A DNA stretch of 64,000 bases from Vicingus serpentipes (GTDB lineage: Bacteria; Bacteroidota; Bacteroidia; Flavobacteriales_E; Vicingaceae), in the NCBI GenBank assembly GCA_024103385.1, contig JAGFIT010000009.1:1-64000 (forward strand). Direction: 5' to 3'. Below the pieces are notes generated by a model. That model did no database searches. It had not been told where the DNA came from and was given only the letters and a program-made list of their open reading frames with translations. This document shows, piece by piece, positions 18,833 through 28,399 of the stretch (positions are counted from its first letter, which is position 1; every line of letters begins with the position of its first letter). A program made the translations under genes and the position numbers.

Positions 18833-20248
18833 ATGGCAAAGCAAAAAACCATTAAAGAATCATTTTCAGTAATTGGTGTAGGCTTACACACAGGAGAAAA
18901 AGTAAAACTTACGGTTTTACCTGCTGAAGACAATCATGGTTTTAAATTTAAAAGAACAGATATAGCAGGAACTCCAATCATTCCTGCTGATCCAGATTTA
19001 GTGGTTGACACTTCTCGTAGTACAACCCTCGAAAAAGATGGTGCTAGAGTTCATACTACAGAGCACATATTAGCTGCGCTCTACGGAATGGAAATTGATA
19101 ATGCGCTTATTGAATTAGACGGCCCTGAAATTCCAATAATGGATGGAAGTGCATATCCTTTCGTAGAATTAATCAATCAAGTAGGAATCGTTGAGCAAAA
19201 TAGCGATAAAGATTATTTTGTAATTACAGAGAACATTACCTACGAAGATATGGAACGACAAACAGAAATGTTGGCTGTTCCTCAAGATGAATTTCGTTTA
19301 ACCGTTATGGTAGATTACAATTCTCCCTTATTAGGTACGCAACATGCACATATGTATCATACAGGAGAATTTGAAAATGAAATTTGTAAATGTAGAACCT
19401 TTGTTTTCTTAAGAGAATTAGAAGTGTTAGCAAAAAATGGGCTAATAAAAGGAGGAGACTTAGACAATGCCATTGTGATGGTGGATGAACCTCTACCTCA
19501 AGAAAAATTAGATGAAATTGCCGATTTATTAGGTAAACCACATATCAAGGTTGAAGAAGCGGGTATTTTAAATAACCTCACCTTACATTTCCAAAATGAA
19601 CCTGCAAGACATAAGTTATTAGATATTGTTGGTGATTTAGCATTAGTAGGAAAACCTATTAAAGGTCATATTCTTGCTGCTCGACCTGGCCATAAAGGAA
19701 ATGTTGATTTTGCGAGAATGATTAAACAACTCATTAAAACAAACGCAAAAAAAGGTCCTCAATTTGACTTAACCAAAGAACCTATTTATGACATTAATGA
19801 CATTTCAAAAATGTTACCTCACCGATACCCATTCTTATTGGTTGATAAAATTATAGCCATTGACGAAAGTAGCATTGTTGGAGTAAAGAACATCACTCTA
19901 AATGAACCTCAATTTACAGGACATTTCCCTAACAATCCTGTAATGCCTGGCGTTCTTCAAGTTGAAGCAATGGCTCAAGTCGGTGGTATTTTTGCTTTAA
20001 ATTCTGTACCTGACCCTGAAAACTACATGACTTACTTCATGAAAATTGATGGTGTTAAGTTTAAAAGAAAAGTAATTCCAGGCGATACTGTTGTTTTTCA
20101 GTTAGAACTACTAACCCCTATTAGAAGAGGTATTGTTCATATGCTAGGAAAAGGCTACGTAAACGGTGTGCAGTGTATTGAAGCTGAGTTAATGGCTCAA
20201 ATAGTTAAAGAAAAAAAAGAAGAAAAAATTGCTGAAGAGGTGCAATAA
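18833..20248 (+). CDS. lpxC/fabZ: Bifunctional UDP-3-O-acyl-N-acetylglucosamine deacetylase / 3-hydroxyacyl-ACP dehydratase (LpxC-FabZ fusion)
   Basis: 471 residues, a fusion typical of Bacteroidota. LpxC part (about 1-305): zinc ligands in TTEHILAALYG and HKLLD, and the catalytic His in RPGHKGNVDF. FabZ hotdog part (about 315-460): MLPHRYPFLLVDKI with the active His and GHFPNNPVMPGVLQVEAMAQ with the active Glu. LpxC commits carbon to lipid A; FabZ dehydrates 3-hydroxyacyl-ACP for fatty acid elongation, so the fusion joins the two pathways that compete for 3-hydroxyacyl-ACP. Confidence 0.97.
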   Translation: MAKQKTIKESFSVIGVGLHTGEKVKLTVLPAEDNHGFKFKRTDIAGTPIIPADPDLVVDTSRSTTLEKDGARVHTTEHILAALYGMEIDNALIELDGPEIPIMDGSAYPFVELINQVGIVEQNSDKDYFVITENITYEDMERQTEMLAVPQDEFRLTVMVDYNSPLLGTQHAHMYHTGEFENEICKCRTFVFLRELEVLAKNGLIKGGDLDNAIVMVDEPLPQEKLDEIADLLGKPHIKVEEAGILNNLTLHFQNEPARHKLLDIVGDLALVGKPIKGHILAARPGHKGNVDFARMIKQLIKTNAKKGPQFDLTKEPIYDINDISKMLPHRYPFLLVDKIIAIDESSIVGVKNITLNEPQFTGHFPNNPVMPGVLQVEAMAQVGGIFALNSVPDPENYMTYFMKIDGVKFKRKVIPGDTVVFQLELLTPIRRGIVHMLGKGYVNGVQCIEAELMAQIVKEKKEEKIAEEVQ

Positions 20249-20282
20249 AAATTATCTTAGCTAAAATTGATCTGAAAATTTT

Positions 20283-21065
20283 ATGGAGAAACACCCTTAT
20301 ACAAACATTCACCCTGAGGCCAAAATTGGAAAGAATGTTGAAATTGAATCTTTCACAACAATTCATAAGGATGTTGAGATTGGTGATGGTACATGGATAG
20401 GTCCAAATGTCACTATTTTTGAGGGTGCTCGAATAGGAAAAAATTGTAAAATTTTTCCTGGGTCTGTAATTTCAGCTATTCCACAAGATTTAAAATTTGA
20501 TAACGAAGACACTACTACTGAAATTGGTGATAATTGCATTATTAGAGAATGTGTTACCATCAATAGAGGTACAGCTGACAAGCACAAGACTGTTGTTGGA
20601 AATAATTGTTTATTAATGGCTTACGTACACATCGCGCATGATTGTATAATTGGCAACAATTGTATCTTAGCTAATTGCGTAAACATAGCAGGGCATGCTA
20701 TTTTAGATGACTATGTAATTATCGAAGGCGTGGCTGGAGTTCAACAATTTGTACATATTGGAGAACATTCATTCATTGCTTCAGGATCAAATGTGCGCAA
20801 AAATGTGCCCCCATACATTAAAGCTGCCAGAGATCCTCTAACTTTTGCTGGAGTAAACTCAGTAGGATTAAGAAGAAGAGGTTTCACTTCTGATACGGTC
20901 ATGCAAATAGAAGATATTTATCGAAATATCTATATCAGAGGTTTAAACGTATCTAATGCCATTAAGGTAATTGAGCAAGAAGCCCCTAAATCAAAAGAAA
21001 AAGATATTATTTTAAAATTCATTGAAGAATCAACAAAAGGAATTATTAGAGGTCCTTTAAGTTAG
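20283..21065 (+). CDS. lpxA: Acyl-[ACP]-UDP-N-acetylglucosamine O-acyltransferase LpxA
   Basis: 260 residues, normal LpxA length. Hexapeptide beta-helix over about 1-190 (IGKNVEIESFTTIHKDVEIG), catalytic His in AYVHIAHDCIIG, and the C-terminal helical domain after NSVGLRRRGF. It performs the first step of lipid A synthesis, transfer of a 3-hydroxyacyl chain to UDP-GlcNAc. It sits 34 bases after lpxC/fabZ and 11 bases before efp. Confidence 0.97.
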   Translation: MEKHPYTNIHPEAKIGKNVEIESFTTIHKDVEIGDGTWIGPNVTIFEGARIGKNCKIFPGSVISAIPQDLKFDNEDTTTEIGDNCIIRECVTINRGTADKHKTVVGNNCLLMAYVHIAHDCIIGNNCILANCVNIAGHAILDDYVIIEGVAGVQQFVHIGEHSFIASGSNVRKNVPPYIKAARDPLTFAGVNSVGLRRRGFTSDTVMQIEDIYRNIYIRGLNVSNAIKVIEQEAPKSKEKDIILKFIEESTKGIIRGPLS

Positions 21066-21076
21066 CAAATAAAAAT

Positions 21077-21643
21077 ATGGCAACTACCACAGACATAAAA
21101 AACGGATTATGCATGAAATACAATCATGGTATTTATACTGTTACCGAATTTCAGCATGTTAAACCTGGGAAAGGTCCCGCCTTTGTTAGAACAAAGCTAA
21201 AAAATGTAGAAACTGGAAAAGTGATTGATAACACATTTCCATCTGGTCACAAAATTGATGTCGTTAGAGTTGAAAGAAGAAAATATCAATTTTTATATAA
21301 AGATGAAGCTGGTTACCATTTTATGAATGAGGAGACTTATGAGCAAACCTTTATAGCTGAAAAAATAATTAATGCTCCCCAGTTTTTAAAAGAAGGAAAT
21401 TATGTTGAAATAGTTTTTAATGCTGAAGACGAGACTCCTTTGTTATGTGAACTCCCTGCCTCTTTAGTATTAGAAGTAACTTATACTGAACCTGGGGAAA
21501 AAGGAAATACAGCTACTAATGCATTTAAACCTGCTACTGTGGAAACAGGTGCTGAAGTTCGAGTACCTCTTTTCATTAACACAGGCGACCACATTAAAAT
21601 CAGTACTGAATCCGGAGATTATTCTGAAAGGGTAAAAATATAA
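21077..21643 (+). CDS. efp: Translation elongation factor P
   Basis: 188 residues with the three EF-P beta domains. The tip loop of domain I reads KPGKGPAF, so the position that is modified in many bacteria carries Lys. The last domain holds the EF-P signature around INTGDHIKISTESGDYSERV. EF-P rescues ribosomes stalled at polyproline. Location behind lpxA is a conserved Bacteroidota arrangement. Confidence 0.97.
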   Translation: MATTTDIKNGLCMKYNHGIYTVTEFQHVKPGKGPAFVRTKLKNVETGKVIDNTFPSGHKIDVVRVERRKYQFLYKDEAGYHFMNEETYEQTFIAEKIINAPQFLKEGNYVEIVFNAEDETPLLCELPASLVLEVTYTEPGEKGNTATNAFKPATVETGAEVRVPLFINTGDHIKISTESGDYSERVKI

Positions 21644-21707
21644 TTTACCTAAAAGGATTACCGATAATCTCTAAAGAACGACCGTTAAAAAAAATATACC
21701 TATTTAC

Positions 21708-21738
21708 TTGACTTGATTAATTATTCTTTTATACATTG
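21708..21738 (+). promoter_or_regulatory. Possible promoter of the beta-barrel gene
   Basis: TTG at 21708-21710 is followed after 19 bases by TATACATTG (21730-21738), one base short of the TAnnTTTG consensus. The ATG follows 36 bases later. Plausible but not certain. Confidence 0.35.
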
Positions 21739-21774
21739 CAGCAATTAAAATTCATTAACTAAAAACATTAAAAG

Positions 21775-22299
21775 ATGAAAAACATTTTAAAAGTATCGGT
21801 ATTGGCTCTATTTCTGGGTGTATTCACTCAAAACTCAAGCGCTCAATTTAAATTTTCTGCAGGACTAGATCTTGGGTTTGTTCTTGAGGATGGTATGGGG
21901 TTAGCTCCTGGAATATCATTAGGTGGCGAGTTACCAATTGGAGATAATATGGGAGTTTCTTTTCAAGCAGGTTATCTATATACATTGTTAGATGAAGCTA
22001 AATTCGGAACAGGTGCTTCTGGAAGTCTTATGCCTTATCAAGCTGGATTTAAGTATTATTTTTCTGATAATGAAAGTGGTGCTTATGCTCATGCTCAATT
22101 AGGTTTAACTACTTGGAGACAAACGATTGATTTAGGCGGGTTTGGGACTATTAGTGCTTCTACTACCAATCTTAGCTATGCTGCTGGTGTCGGTTATTTA
22201 ATTAATGAACACTTGGATTTAGGTTTTCGCTATAATATAATATCTGCATCAGGTGGTAGTCTTAACTACATAGCTCTTCGAGCTGCTTATAATTTCTAA
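21775..22299 (+). CDS. Small outer-membrane beta-barrel protein
   Basis: 174 residues with a signal peptide ending NSSAQ (about 23) and alternating beta strands rich in Gly and aromatic residues, ending in AAYNF, a typical outer-membrane barrel terminus (last residue F). Length fits an eight-strand barrel of the Bacteroidota OMP_b-brl type. It is followed by a strong terminator, so it is probably a single-gene unit. Function unknown. Confidence 0.82.
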   Translation: MKNILKVSVLALFLGVFTQNSSAQFKFSAGLDLGFVLEDGMGLAPGISLGGELPIGDNMGVSFQAGYLYTLLDEAKFGTGASGSLMPYQAGFKYYFSDNESGAYAHAQLGLTTWRQTIDLGGFGTISASTTNLSYAAGVGYLINEHLDLGFRYNIISASGGSLNYIALRAAYNF

Positions 22300-22314
22300 A
22301 AAAAGAAAAAAACT

Positions 22315-22346
22315 AAAAAAGCCATCTAATCTAGGTGGCTTTTTTT
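22315..22346 (+). terminator. Rho-independent terminator after the beta-barrel gene
   Basis: GCCATCTA and TAGGTGGC form an 8-bp stem (one G-T pair) with a 3-base loop, followed by TTTTTTT; the A-run before the stem extends the pairing. Confidence 0.85.
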
Positions 22347-22397
22347 ATACATTCTATATATAGGATTTAATAAAAGCATTTTATAATTTAGGTAAAA

Positions 22398-23627
22398 ATT
22401 AAGAAAATAAAATCCTCCAAAAACATAAAAAAACGTCTCCAGCTAGGTAAACTGAAGCTGAAAACACTTCTTGAGGTTACCAAAAGGATTAATAATAATT
22501 CATCTAAAAATGATTTATTAGACTTATACAAAGATGTTTTAACTAATGAACTATCGATTGGGAAAATAATCCTTTTTAGTACCAATAACGATGAATGGCG
22601 AGAAGATTTATGTTTAGGAATCGAGAGCCACAACATTAACATTGAAATTGACTTATTACACTATAAAAGTATTGAAGTTCTTAATAACCCGACCAATAAA
22701 AAATTAGTTCCATTTGACGTTATTGTCCCAGTGTTTCATAAATCTAGGCCTTTAGCTTATTTATTGTTAGGAGATTTTGATGGTGAAAAAATTGAAATAA
22801 GCCCCATCATCAAACACCTTAATTTTGTTCAAACATTGACCAACGTAATTATCGTTGCTATAGAAAATAAACGATTATTTAAGGCCAATTTAGAACAAAT
22901 GGCCATCAAAAAAGAAATGGAATTAGCTTCTGAAATGCAAAATATGCTTTTCCCTAGTCAATTACCCAATAACCATAAAATTGAGGTGGCTGCTAAATAT
23001 ATTCCACACCAACAAATTGGTGGAGATTATTATGATTTTATCCAGTTAAGTAGTGAAGAGTTCGCTTTTTGTATTGCCGATGTTTCAGGAAAAGGGGTTC
23101 CTGCAGCATTATTAATGGCTAACTTCCAAGCAAGTTTAAGGGCCCTTATAAAAAGAACAGCATCTTTAACAGAACTAGTAACAGAATTAAATGAGATAAT
23201 CATTAATAATGCTAAAAGAGAAAAATTTATCACCGTTTTTGTAGGAAAATATAATTCTCGAACTCGAAACTTACAATTCATTAATGCAGGGCACAACCCA
23301 CCCCTATTATTAGTGGGTCATCAATTTAAACAATTATTTAAAGGAAGTACTATTTTAGGTATGTTTGATAACCTACCTTCTATTACAGAAAAAAACATGA
23401 TACTTCCTCATGATACCTTATTAATATGTTATACCGATGGTGTTACAGAACAAACTAATCTTAGTGATGATGAATTTGGCATTGAAGGTTTAGAATACTC
23501 CATATTAAAAAACAAGAAAAGCTCTACCCCTAAAATTATTTCAGAAATTATTGAAGACTTAAACAACTTTAAGGAAGCAAATAGCTATAGTGATGACATT
23601 GCCTTACTTGGACTCCACTTCAAGTAA
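22398..23627 (+). CDS. PP2C/SpoIIE-family serine phosphatase with N-terminal sensory region; no ATG/GTG/TTG at the true start
   Basis: The catalytic domain (from about 22890) has the SpoIIE/RsbU marks: ASEMQNMLFPSQLP, IGGDYYDF, IADVSGKGVPAALLMA, INAGHNPPLLL, CYTDGVTEQTN, SDDIALLG. The first usable codon (GTG at 22731) would cut an alpha/beta sensory domain in half. The same frame is open back to a TAG at 22389 and encodes protein-like sequence (KRLQLGKLKLKTLLEVTK at 22431-22484) with no ATG, GTG or TTG. Initiation at ATT 22398, ATA 22407 or ATA 22425 is possible; I use 22398 as a placeholder. It dephosphorylates a Ser/Thr-phosphorylated partner, perhaps an anti-sigma antagonist. It overlaps the convergent ligase gene by 24 bases. 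Confidence 0.8.
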   Translation: MKKIKSSKNIKKRLQLGKLKLKTLLEVTKRINNNSSKNDLLDLYKDVLTNELSIGKIILFSTNNDEWREDLCLGIESHNINIEIDLLHYKSIEVLNNPTNKKLVPFDVIVPVFHKSRPLAYLLLGDFDGEKIEISPIIKHLNFVQTLTNVIIVAIENKRLFKANLEQMAIKKEMELASEMQNMLFPSQLPNNHKIEVAAKYIPHQQIGGDYYDFIQLSSEEFAFCIADVSGKGVPAALLMANFQASLRALIKRTASLTELVTELNEIIINNAKREKFITVFVGKYNSRTRNLQFINAGHNPPLLLVGHQFKQLFKGSTILGMFDNLPSITEKNMILPHDTLLICYTDGVTEQTNLSDDEFGIEGLEYSILKNKKSSTPKIISEIIEDLNNFKEANSYSDDIALLGLHFK

Positions 23628-25040
23628 TTTTCTCTGATAATAAATATCAATAGAAACAATTATCGCTATAAACCCCCAAAAAGGCACAGAAGCTTTATCT
23701 GTATCTAAGTAATTATTAAGTACCCCATGTACAATATAAGTGAACAGTCCTAGAAGAGTCATCAAAACAACACTTTTCATTTCCCCTTTAGGTAGTTTGT
23801 GATACAGCAATGAACCTCGATAATAAACTGCTATTATTATCAATATAAAACTCAACGACCCCAATATCCCCGATTCTGCTAAAGGACCTATATATTCACT
23901 ATGTGCATTACCATTTTCTCCTGCATTAGTACTAATAATGGTTTGTTCTGACGACAATTGAAAAGGGGCATATTGAAAAACATAAGTCCCTGGTCCCCAT
24001 CCAACAATCGGTCGTTCTATAAACATTCTCCAGGCACAACTCCATCTATTTAGTCGCTCTAAATTAGAAGCGTCAGTAGAAACATTCGATATCGATTCTA
24101 TATGTTCAGATAAGTTATCAGACGAATCTTGTCTGTTTTTTTCTAATTTCATCATTAAACTCGACCAACTTAACGCAAGAATTACTGCCCCTGAAAATCC
24201 AAAAAGCAACAATAGTTGAAATTTAACTCTATACTTATAAATTAAAAACAAAACGAACGTCAAAGCTAAGCTCACCCATGCAGCTCGTGTATAAGAAAAT
24301 ATTAATCCCACTACAAACACCATTATCAATAAATAACTAAAAACAATTATATAGGTTGGATAGCGCTTATTGATAAACAAAAATAGTATGGGAAAGTACA
24401 TGGCCAATATTGCACCATAAGAAGTATGATCTTTATAAAAAGGCTCCATCACCCAATGGGCAGGTTTTTCTGCAAATCCGTAGGTAGACAATCGAATTAC
24501 GGAATAAACAATAACAAAGGACAAAGGAATGATATATCCCCAGTAAAATATTTTATAACTCCTTTCTTGTCTAAATAGCTGAATTGCTATAAAATAAAAA
24601 CAAACTACAAACCACAAACGAGCCAATAAAAACTTAAAAGAAACTATAAGCATTTCACTAGTAATAGCCGTTATTAATAACCATATCAAATTAAAAACAA
24701 TAGCTAGCGTTACTGGGTGATAAAATATATTTTTATTAATTTGAGGTGAATAAATCAATTTAAAAAAGAATAATAACATTATTCCAAACATCAGTGGTTC
24801 TGTAGGTAAATACATACCTATACCTCCTAATTCTAAGTCCTCTAGATTAATTGATAGAGGAGTCATGATAACTATAAACCACATTAATTGTTCGAGCCTA
24901 TAAAAGCTCATGTAAATTAACACCAAAGCAAATGGTAATGCTGCTGCATAATAAAATTCAGACGCCACTAAAAACCCATTAATAAGAATGAATAGAAAAC
25001 TAAAAAAATAAATTCTATATGGCTGAATTGATTTAAACAA
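23604..25040 (-). CDS. O-antigen ligase/polymerase family membrane protein (Wzy/WaaL-like)
   Basis: 478 residues with about eleven hydrophobic segments and a long periplasmic loop near 300-385 that contains the Wzy_C signature (RPIVGWGPGTYVFQYAP, then NAHSEYIGPLAESGILG). Members polymerise glycan repeat units or attach them to a lipid carrier or lipid A core; sequence alone does not separate these. Next to wzz-like and wzx-like genes on the same strand, so the three form a polymerise/length-control/flip set. Confidence 0.87.
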   Translation of the reverse strand: MFKSIQPYRIYFFSFLFILINGFLVASEFYYAAALPFALVLIYMSFYRLEQLMWFIVIMTPLSINLEDLELGGIGMYLPTEPLMFGIMLLFFFKLIYSPQINKNIFYHPVTLAIVFNLIWLLITAITSEMLIVSFKFLLARLWFVVCFYFIAIQLFRQERSYKIFYWGYIIPLSFVIVYSVIRLSTYGFAEKPAHWVMEPFYKDHTSYGAILAMYFPILFLFINKRYPTYIIVFSYLLIMVFVVGLIFSYTRAAWVSLALTFVLFLIYKYRVKFQLLLLFGFSGAVILALSWSSLMMKLEKNRQDSSDNLSEHIESISNVSTDASNLERLNRWSCAWRMFIERPIVGWGPGTYVFQYAPFQLSSEQTIISTNAGENGNAHSEYIGPLAESGILGSLSFILIIIAVYYRGSLLYHKLPKGEMKSVVLMTLLGLFTYIVHGVLNNYLDTDKASVPFWGFIAIIVSIDIYYQRKLLEVESK

Positions 25041-25055
25041 ACGGAGAATATTAGT

Positions 25056-26072
25056 TTATTTCAACTTCGCTGATTTGAGGCTTTCAAGAATTAGAATAGT
25101 CGTTATAGCAAACAAAAACGAAGCAAAAGTAGAAATCACCACTATTAGCCATCTTATGGGATAAGACTTCTTCTCTGCTGGAGTAGCCTTATTTACTATA
25201 AATTTATGTTGTAAACTTTTTTCTACCTCAATTTCTGCCTCTCTGTATCTTGATCGAATTAACATTAATTGATCTTGCTCCTTTTCAATTTGATATTGAA
25301 TTCTAGAAAACTTCCCAGAATATTTGCCTAATGTATCCAATTTATTTTTCAATGCTTGTTCCGCATTTTTCTTTCCTTCCAAAATAGCTATCGCCATTTG
25401 TTCTGTTAATCGTTCTGTTTGAACTTCAACATCTATAATCCCCATATCTCTCATTATCTTTAATGAATCATCTAATTCTTTTATAAAAGAAACTTGCTCG
25501 TTATATTCATCCTGAATAATTTGTAATGCTTCATCTGCTATTTCTCTTTTCATTCTGTTTTTAACAGTATCTATATATGCTGCAACATCGTTGGCAATCA
25601 TCGCTGCTGTATCAGGATTATGATCCAACACATTAATCTCTACAGACATAAATTTTGTTCGATTAAACGTAACGTTACTCTCATATTGTTGTTTTAATAA
25701 AGTCTTCTTATTGGTAGCATTTTCATCTATATCATAGTGTTTTAACAGATTATACTTCGCACTAATTTTATCTCGGATTTCATCAGCATCCAAAATTTGG
25801 AGCATTTGTTCGGCTTCCTCTTCCTCTCCATACTTTAAAATATCTTTTCCAGGGTTATAATATGGAGAAAGTAACAATTTTGATACAGAATTAGTAACTG
25901 TAGGAAACAATACTACCGTAGATTTATATTTATTTTGAATAAATAAAGAAGCTATTATAGAAATAACTGCACCAAGTACTGTGACGATAATAATGGGTTT
26001 TCGCCAGGTGTATAAAAAAGTAATTAAATAACCAGAATTTAAATCCGTTGTGTTTTCTTTATTACTATTCAT
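25056..26072 (-). CDS. Wzz/chain-length determinant family protein
   Basis: 338 residues with TM helices near 31-50 and 308-328 and a long coiled-coil periplasmic region between them, rich in E, K and Q (about 165-285). The N-terminal TWRKPIIIVTVLGAVISII is typical of the Wzz domain. No C-terminal kinase domain is present, so it is a length regulator without an attached BY-kinase. It lies 15 bases upstream of the ligase/polymerase gene and 45 bases downstream of the flippase gene. Confidence 0.88.
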   Translation of the reverse strand: MNSNKENTTDLNSGYLITFLYTWRKPIIIVTVLGAVISIIASLFIQNKYKSTVVLFPTVTNSVSKLLLSPYYNPGKDILKYGEEEEAEQMLQILDADEIRDKISAKYNLLKHYDIDENATNKKTLLKQQYESNVTFNRTKFMSVEINVLDHNPDTAAMIANDVAAYIDTVKNRMKREIADEALQIIQDEYNEQVSFIKELDDSLKIMRDMGIIDVEVQTERLTEQMAIAILEGKKNAEQALKNKLDTLGKYSGKFSRIQYQIEKEQDQLMLIRSRYREAEIEVEKSLQHKFIVNKATPAEKKSYPIRWLIVVISTFASFLFAITTILILESLKSAKLK

Positions 26073-26091
26073 CGTTTAATTTTAAGAAGGT

Positions 26092-26099
26092 CAAAAGTA
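26092..26099 (-). promoter_or_regulatory. Putative -7 box (TACTTTTG) before the wzz-like gene
   Basis: Read on the minus strand, TACTTTTG matches TAnnTTTG 19 bases before the ATG at 26072. It may give the wzz-ligase pair its own promoter inside the operon. No clear -33 element. Confidence 0.3.
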
Positions 26100-26117
26100 C
26101 CTAATTTATTTAAATTG

Positions 26118-27563
26118 TTACTCTCCTTTATTAATGAGTGTTTCGTATATCTTTTTTAAGTTAATTAGCTTCAGTGCAACTCCTAATAAAAAAGCAATAA
26201 TTGTGCTTAAAACCAATTGAGTCACTAACTCATTTACATAGATTTTTATTGCTCCTACCATTAAATAAACCAATATCACAAATAATATCAACATCAACCC
26301 AAATCTAATATTTACGTCTAGTTTAAAAAGGTGTCTAACATAAAAGATTTGACTTATCACCACCAGCAACTGGGTGATCAAACTTGCAACAGCTGATCCA
26401 TACCCCTGATAAAAAGGAATTAAAATAAAGTTTAACACTAAATTAAGTAACAAACCTCCTATTGCCAATTTATTAAGAATCAATAAACTCCCATTCGCAG
26501 TTAAGAGTGTTCCATAAATATAAGTGGTAGCAATTGCCACAAAACACATCATTAATATGGGCAATATCACGGCAGATTCTTGAATACTATTTTTATATAA
26601 AGCTTCCATAATTGTATTAGAGAAGAAGAAAGAAAGAATCGCTAGTACTACTGCTGGTATAAATAACAAACTAAAAGCCAGTTGAAGTAACTCATTTATT
26701 TTTTCATTTCGCTTAATCATGTATGCAAACATGGGCAATAACAAACCAGCAAACAAAACCCCTATTTGATTAAATGCATCCATTAAACGATAAGCCTGCG
26801 CATAAATTGATGCCTGTTTTTCTCCATCATCTAACATCAAATCTAACATCACCGCATCCATCCGATAATAAAACGTCATGGTTAACACCAATACAGCATA
26901 AGGAAAAGTTTGTTTAACAATTGACCATAGAAAAGAAAAATCTATTTTAAACGTAAATTGTTTTGACCTTACTAAAACAATAAAAAATACAATAGCACCT
27001 GTTATACCATAAGCTAAGGTTTGTGCATAAATAAAATGCATCAAATTAAATTGTATATCAACTATGTTTCCCCATAAAAGAACTCCACAAAAAAGAATCA
27101 TCAATGATTTATCTAATACTGACAATAAACTATCTAATGTAAATAGTTGCAATCCAGCAACGTTAGATCGAAGGTATTGGATAAAAGAAATTAAAAATTG
27201 ATTAATGGATAAAAAAAGAAGAATGTAAAAACGGGTGTGATCGTAACCCGCTAGGCAGCCAACAATAAAAGTGATTAAGAAATAAATTAGTGCCAACAAG
27301 AGTTTAAAAACTATAATACCCGAAAAATATTTAGACAACAATTCCGTGTTTTGGGCTATGCTTCGGTTATTATAAGTGGTAATGCCTAAATCTAAAACAA
27401 TATTAAATAACAAAGAGAAGTTAAACAGCGCAAAATAAATCCCATAATCCTCTACTGAAACAGTATTTTGAACTGTTCGGTCAATACCAAAAATCCAAAA
27501 GGGCTTAATTAAAAAATTAAGTAGTAATAATAGCCCTAAATTAGTGATGAATTTTCGTTGCAC
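26118..27563 (-). CDS. Lipid-linked oligosaccharide flippase (Wzx/MATE-like)
   Basis: 481 residues with about 12-14 TM segments and the N-terminal MQRKFITNLGLLLLLNFLIK pattern of Bacteroidota polysaccharide transporters. The start is a GTG at 27563; a stop codon lies directly before it, so no longer start is possible. It moves undecaprenyl-linked repeat units to the periplasmic side for the polymerase/ligase encoded downstream. Its 5' end faces the FkbM gene, with about 100 bases between the two chosen starts. Confidence 0.9.
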   Translation of the reverse strand: MQRKFITNLGLLLLLNFLIKPFWIFGIDRTVQNTVSVEDYGIYFALFNFSLLFNIVLDLGITTYNNRSIAQNTELLSKYFSGIIVFKLLLALIYFLITFIVGCLAGYDHTRFYILLFLSINQFLISFIQYLRSNVAGLQLFTLDSLLSVLDKSLMILFCGVLLWGNIVDIQFNLMHFIYAQTLAYGITGAIVFFIVLVRSKQFTFKIDFSFLWSIVKQTFPYAVLVLTMTFYYRMDAVMLDLMLDDGEKQASIYAQAYRLMDAFNQIGVLFAGLLLPMFAYMIKRNEKINELLQLAFSLLFIPAVVLAILSFFFSNTIMEALYKNSIQESAVILPILMMCFVAIATTYIYGTLLTANGSLLILNKLAIGGLLLNLVLNFILIPFYQGYGSAVASLITQLLVVISQIFYVRHLFKLDVNIRFGLMLILFVILVYLMVGAIKIYVNELVTQLVLSTIIAFLLGVALKLINLKKIYETLINKGE

Positions 27564-27663
27564 TCAACTGGTTTTTGGTAAAAATAATATTATTCACCCT
27601 TTATTAACATATCTTAAGCAAGATTATTACTTTCGTAAATCATTATTTTACAAAACACTTATA

Positions 27664-28383
27664 ATGCCCTTAAAGGATCTTATAAAATCTAGTTTGAATT
27701 TTTTACATTTAGATGTAACCAAAAATTTAAAATATGACCGGTTAAGTGAAAAAATAATGAAACAAATAATAACTGCCGATAGCAACTGTATCGATATTGG
27801 TTGCCATAAAGGAGAAATTTTAGCTCATATCATTGAGCTAGCTCCTCAAGGAAAACACTTTGCATTTGAGCCTATTCCTGCTCTTTACAAAAATCTAAAA
27901 TCAACCTATTCTAGTGTTAATGTTTTACCTTACGCTTTATCAGATGAAAATAAAACATCCTCTTTTCAATACGTAAAAAATGCTCCTGCCTATAGTGGCA
28001 TTAAAAAAAGAAAATACGCTATTGAAGATCCAGACATTGAAGAAATTGATGTAGAGTTAAAAAAGCTAGATGAAGTAATACCTGAAGATGTTCCCGTATC
28101 ATTTATTAAAATTGATGTAGAAGGTGCAGAATATAGCGTATTAAAAGGTGCTAAAAACCTACTCATTAAAAACAAACCCGTTGTTATTTTTGAATTTGGA
28201 CTGGGAGCAAGTGATTATTACAATACTCACCCTAGCGATATTTACAATTTATTGGTTACCGAGATAGGATTGAAAATATCTACCCTTCAAAACTTCCTAA
28301 AAAACAAGAAAAATTTAAGCAGTCAGGAATTTGAAGCTTGTTTTAATAGTAATTGTGAGTATTACTTTATCGCTCACCCCTAA
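27664..28383 (+). CDS. FkbM-family SAM-dependent methyltransferase
   Basis: 239 residues from the ATG at 27664 (MPLKDLIKSSLNFL). The open frame extends up to 27544, but that part would overlap the divergent flippase gene and has no methyltransferase features. The SAM-binding motif I is NCIDIGCHKGEILAHI and the FkbM motif is FIKIDVEGAEYSVLKGAK. FkbM enzymes O-methylate sugars or acyl chains; here a glycan substrate is likely because of the flanking polysaccharide genes. Confidence 0.9.
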   Translation: MPLKDLIKSSLNFLHLDVTKNLKYDRLSEKIMKQIITADSNCIDIGCHKGEILAHIIELAPQGKHFAFEPIPALYKNLKSTYSSVNVLPYALSDENKTSSFQYVKNAPAYSGIKKRKYAIEDPDIEEIDVELKKLDEVIPEDVPVSFIKIDVEGAEYSVLKGAKNLLIKNKPVVIFEFGLGASDYYNTHPSDIYNLLVTEIGLKISTLQNFLKNKKNLSSQEFEACFNSNCEYYFIAHP

Positions 28384-28399
28384 ATTCCAAAATCATCTC

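Noticed and set aside
27544-27663. 40-codon N-terminal extension of the FkbM methyltransferase
   Set aside because: Overlaps the divergent flippase gene and has no family features.
28331-28399. Upstream ATG of the glycosyltransferase
   Set aside because: Would overlap the FkbM gene by 53 bases; the TTG at 28400 gives the standard N-terminus.
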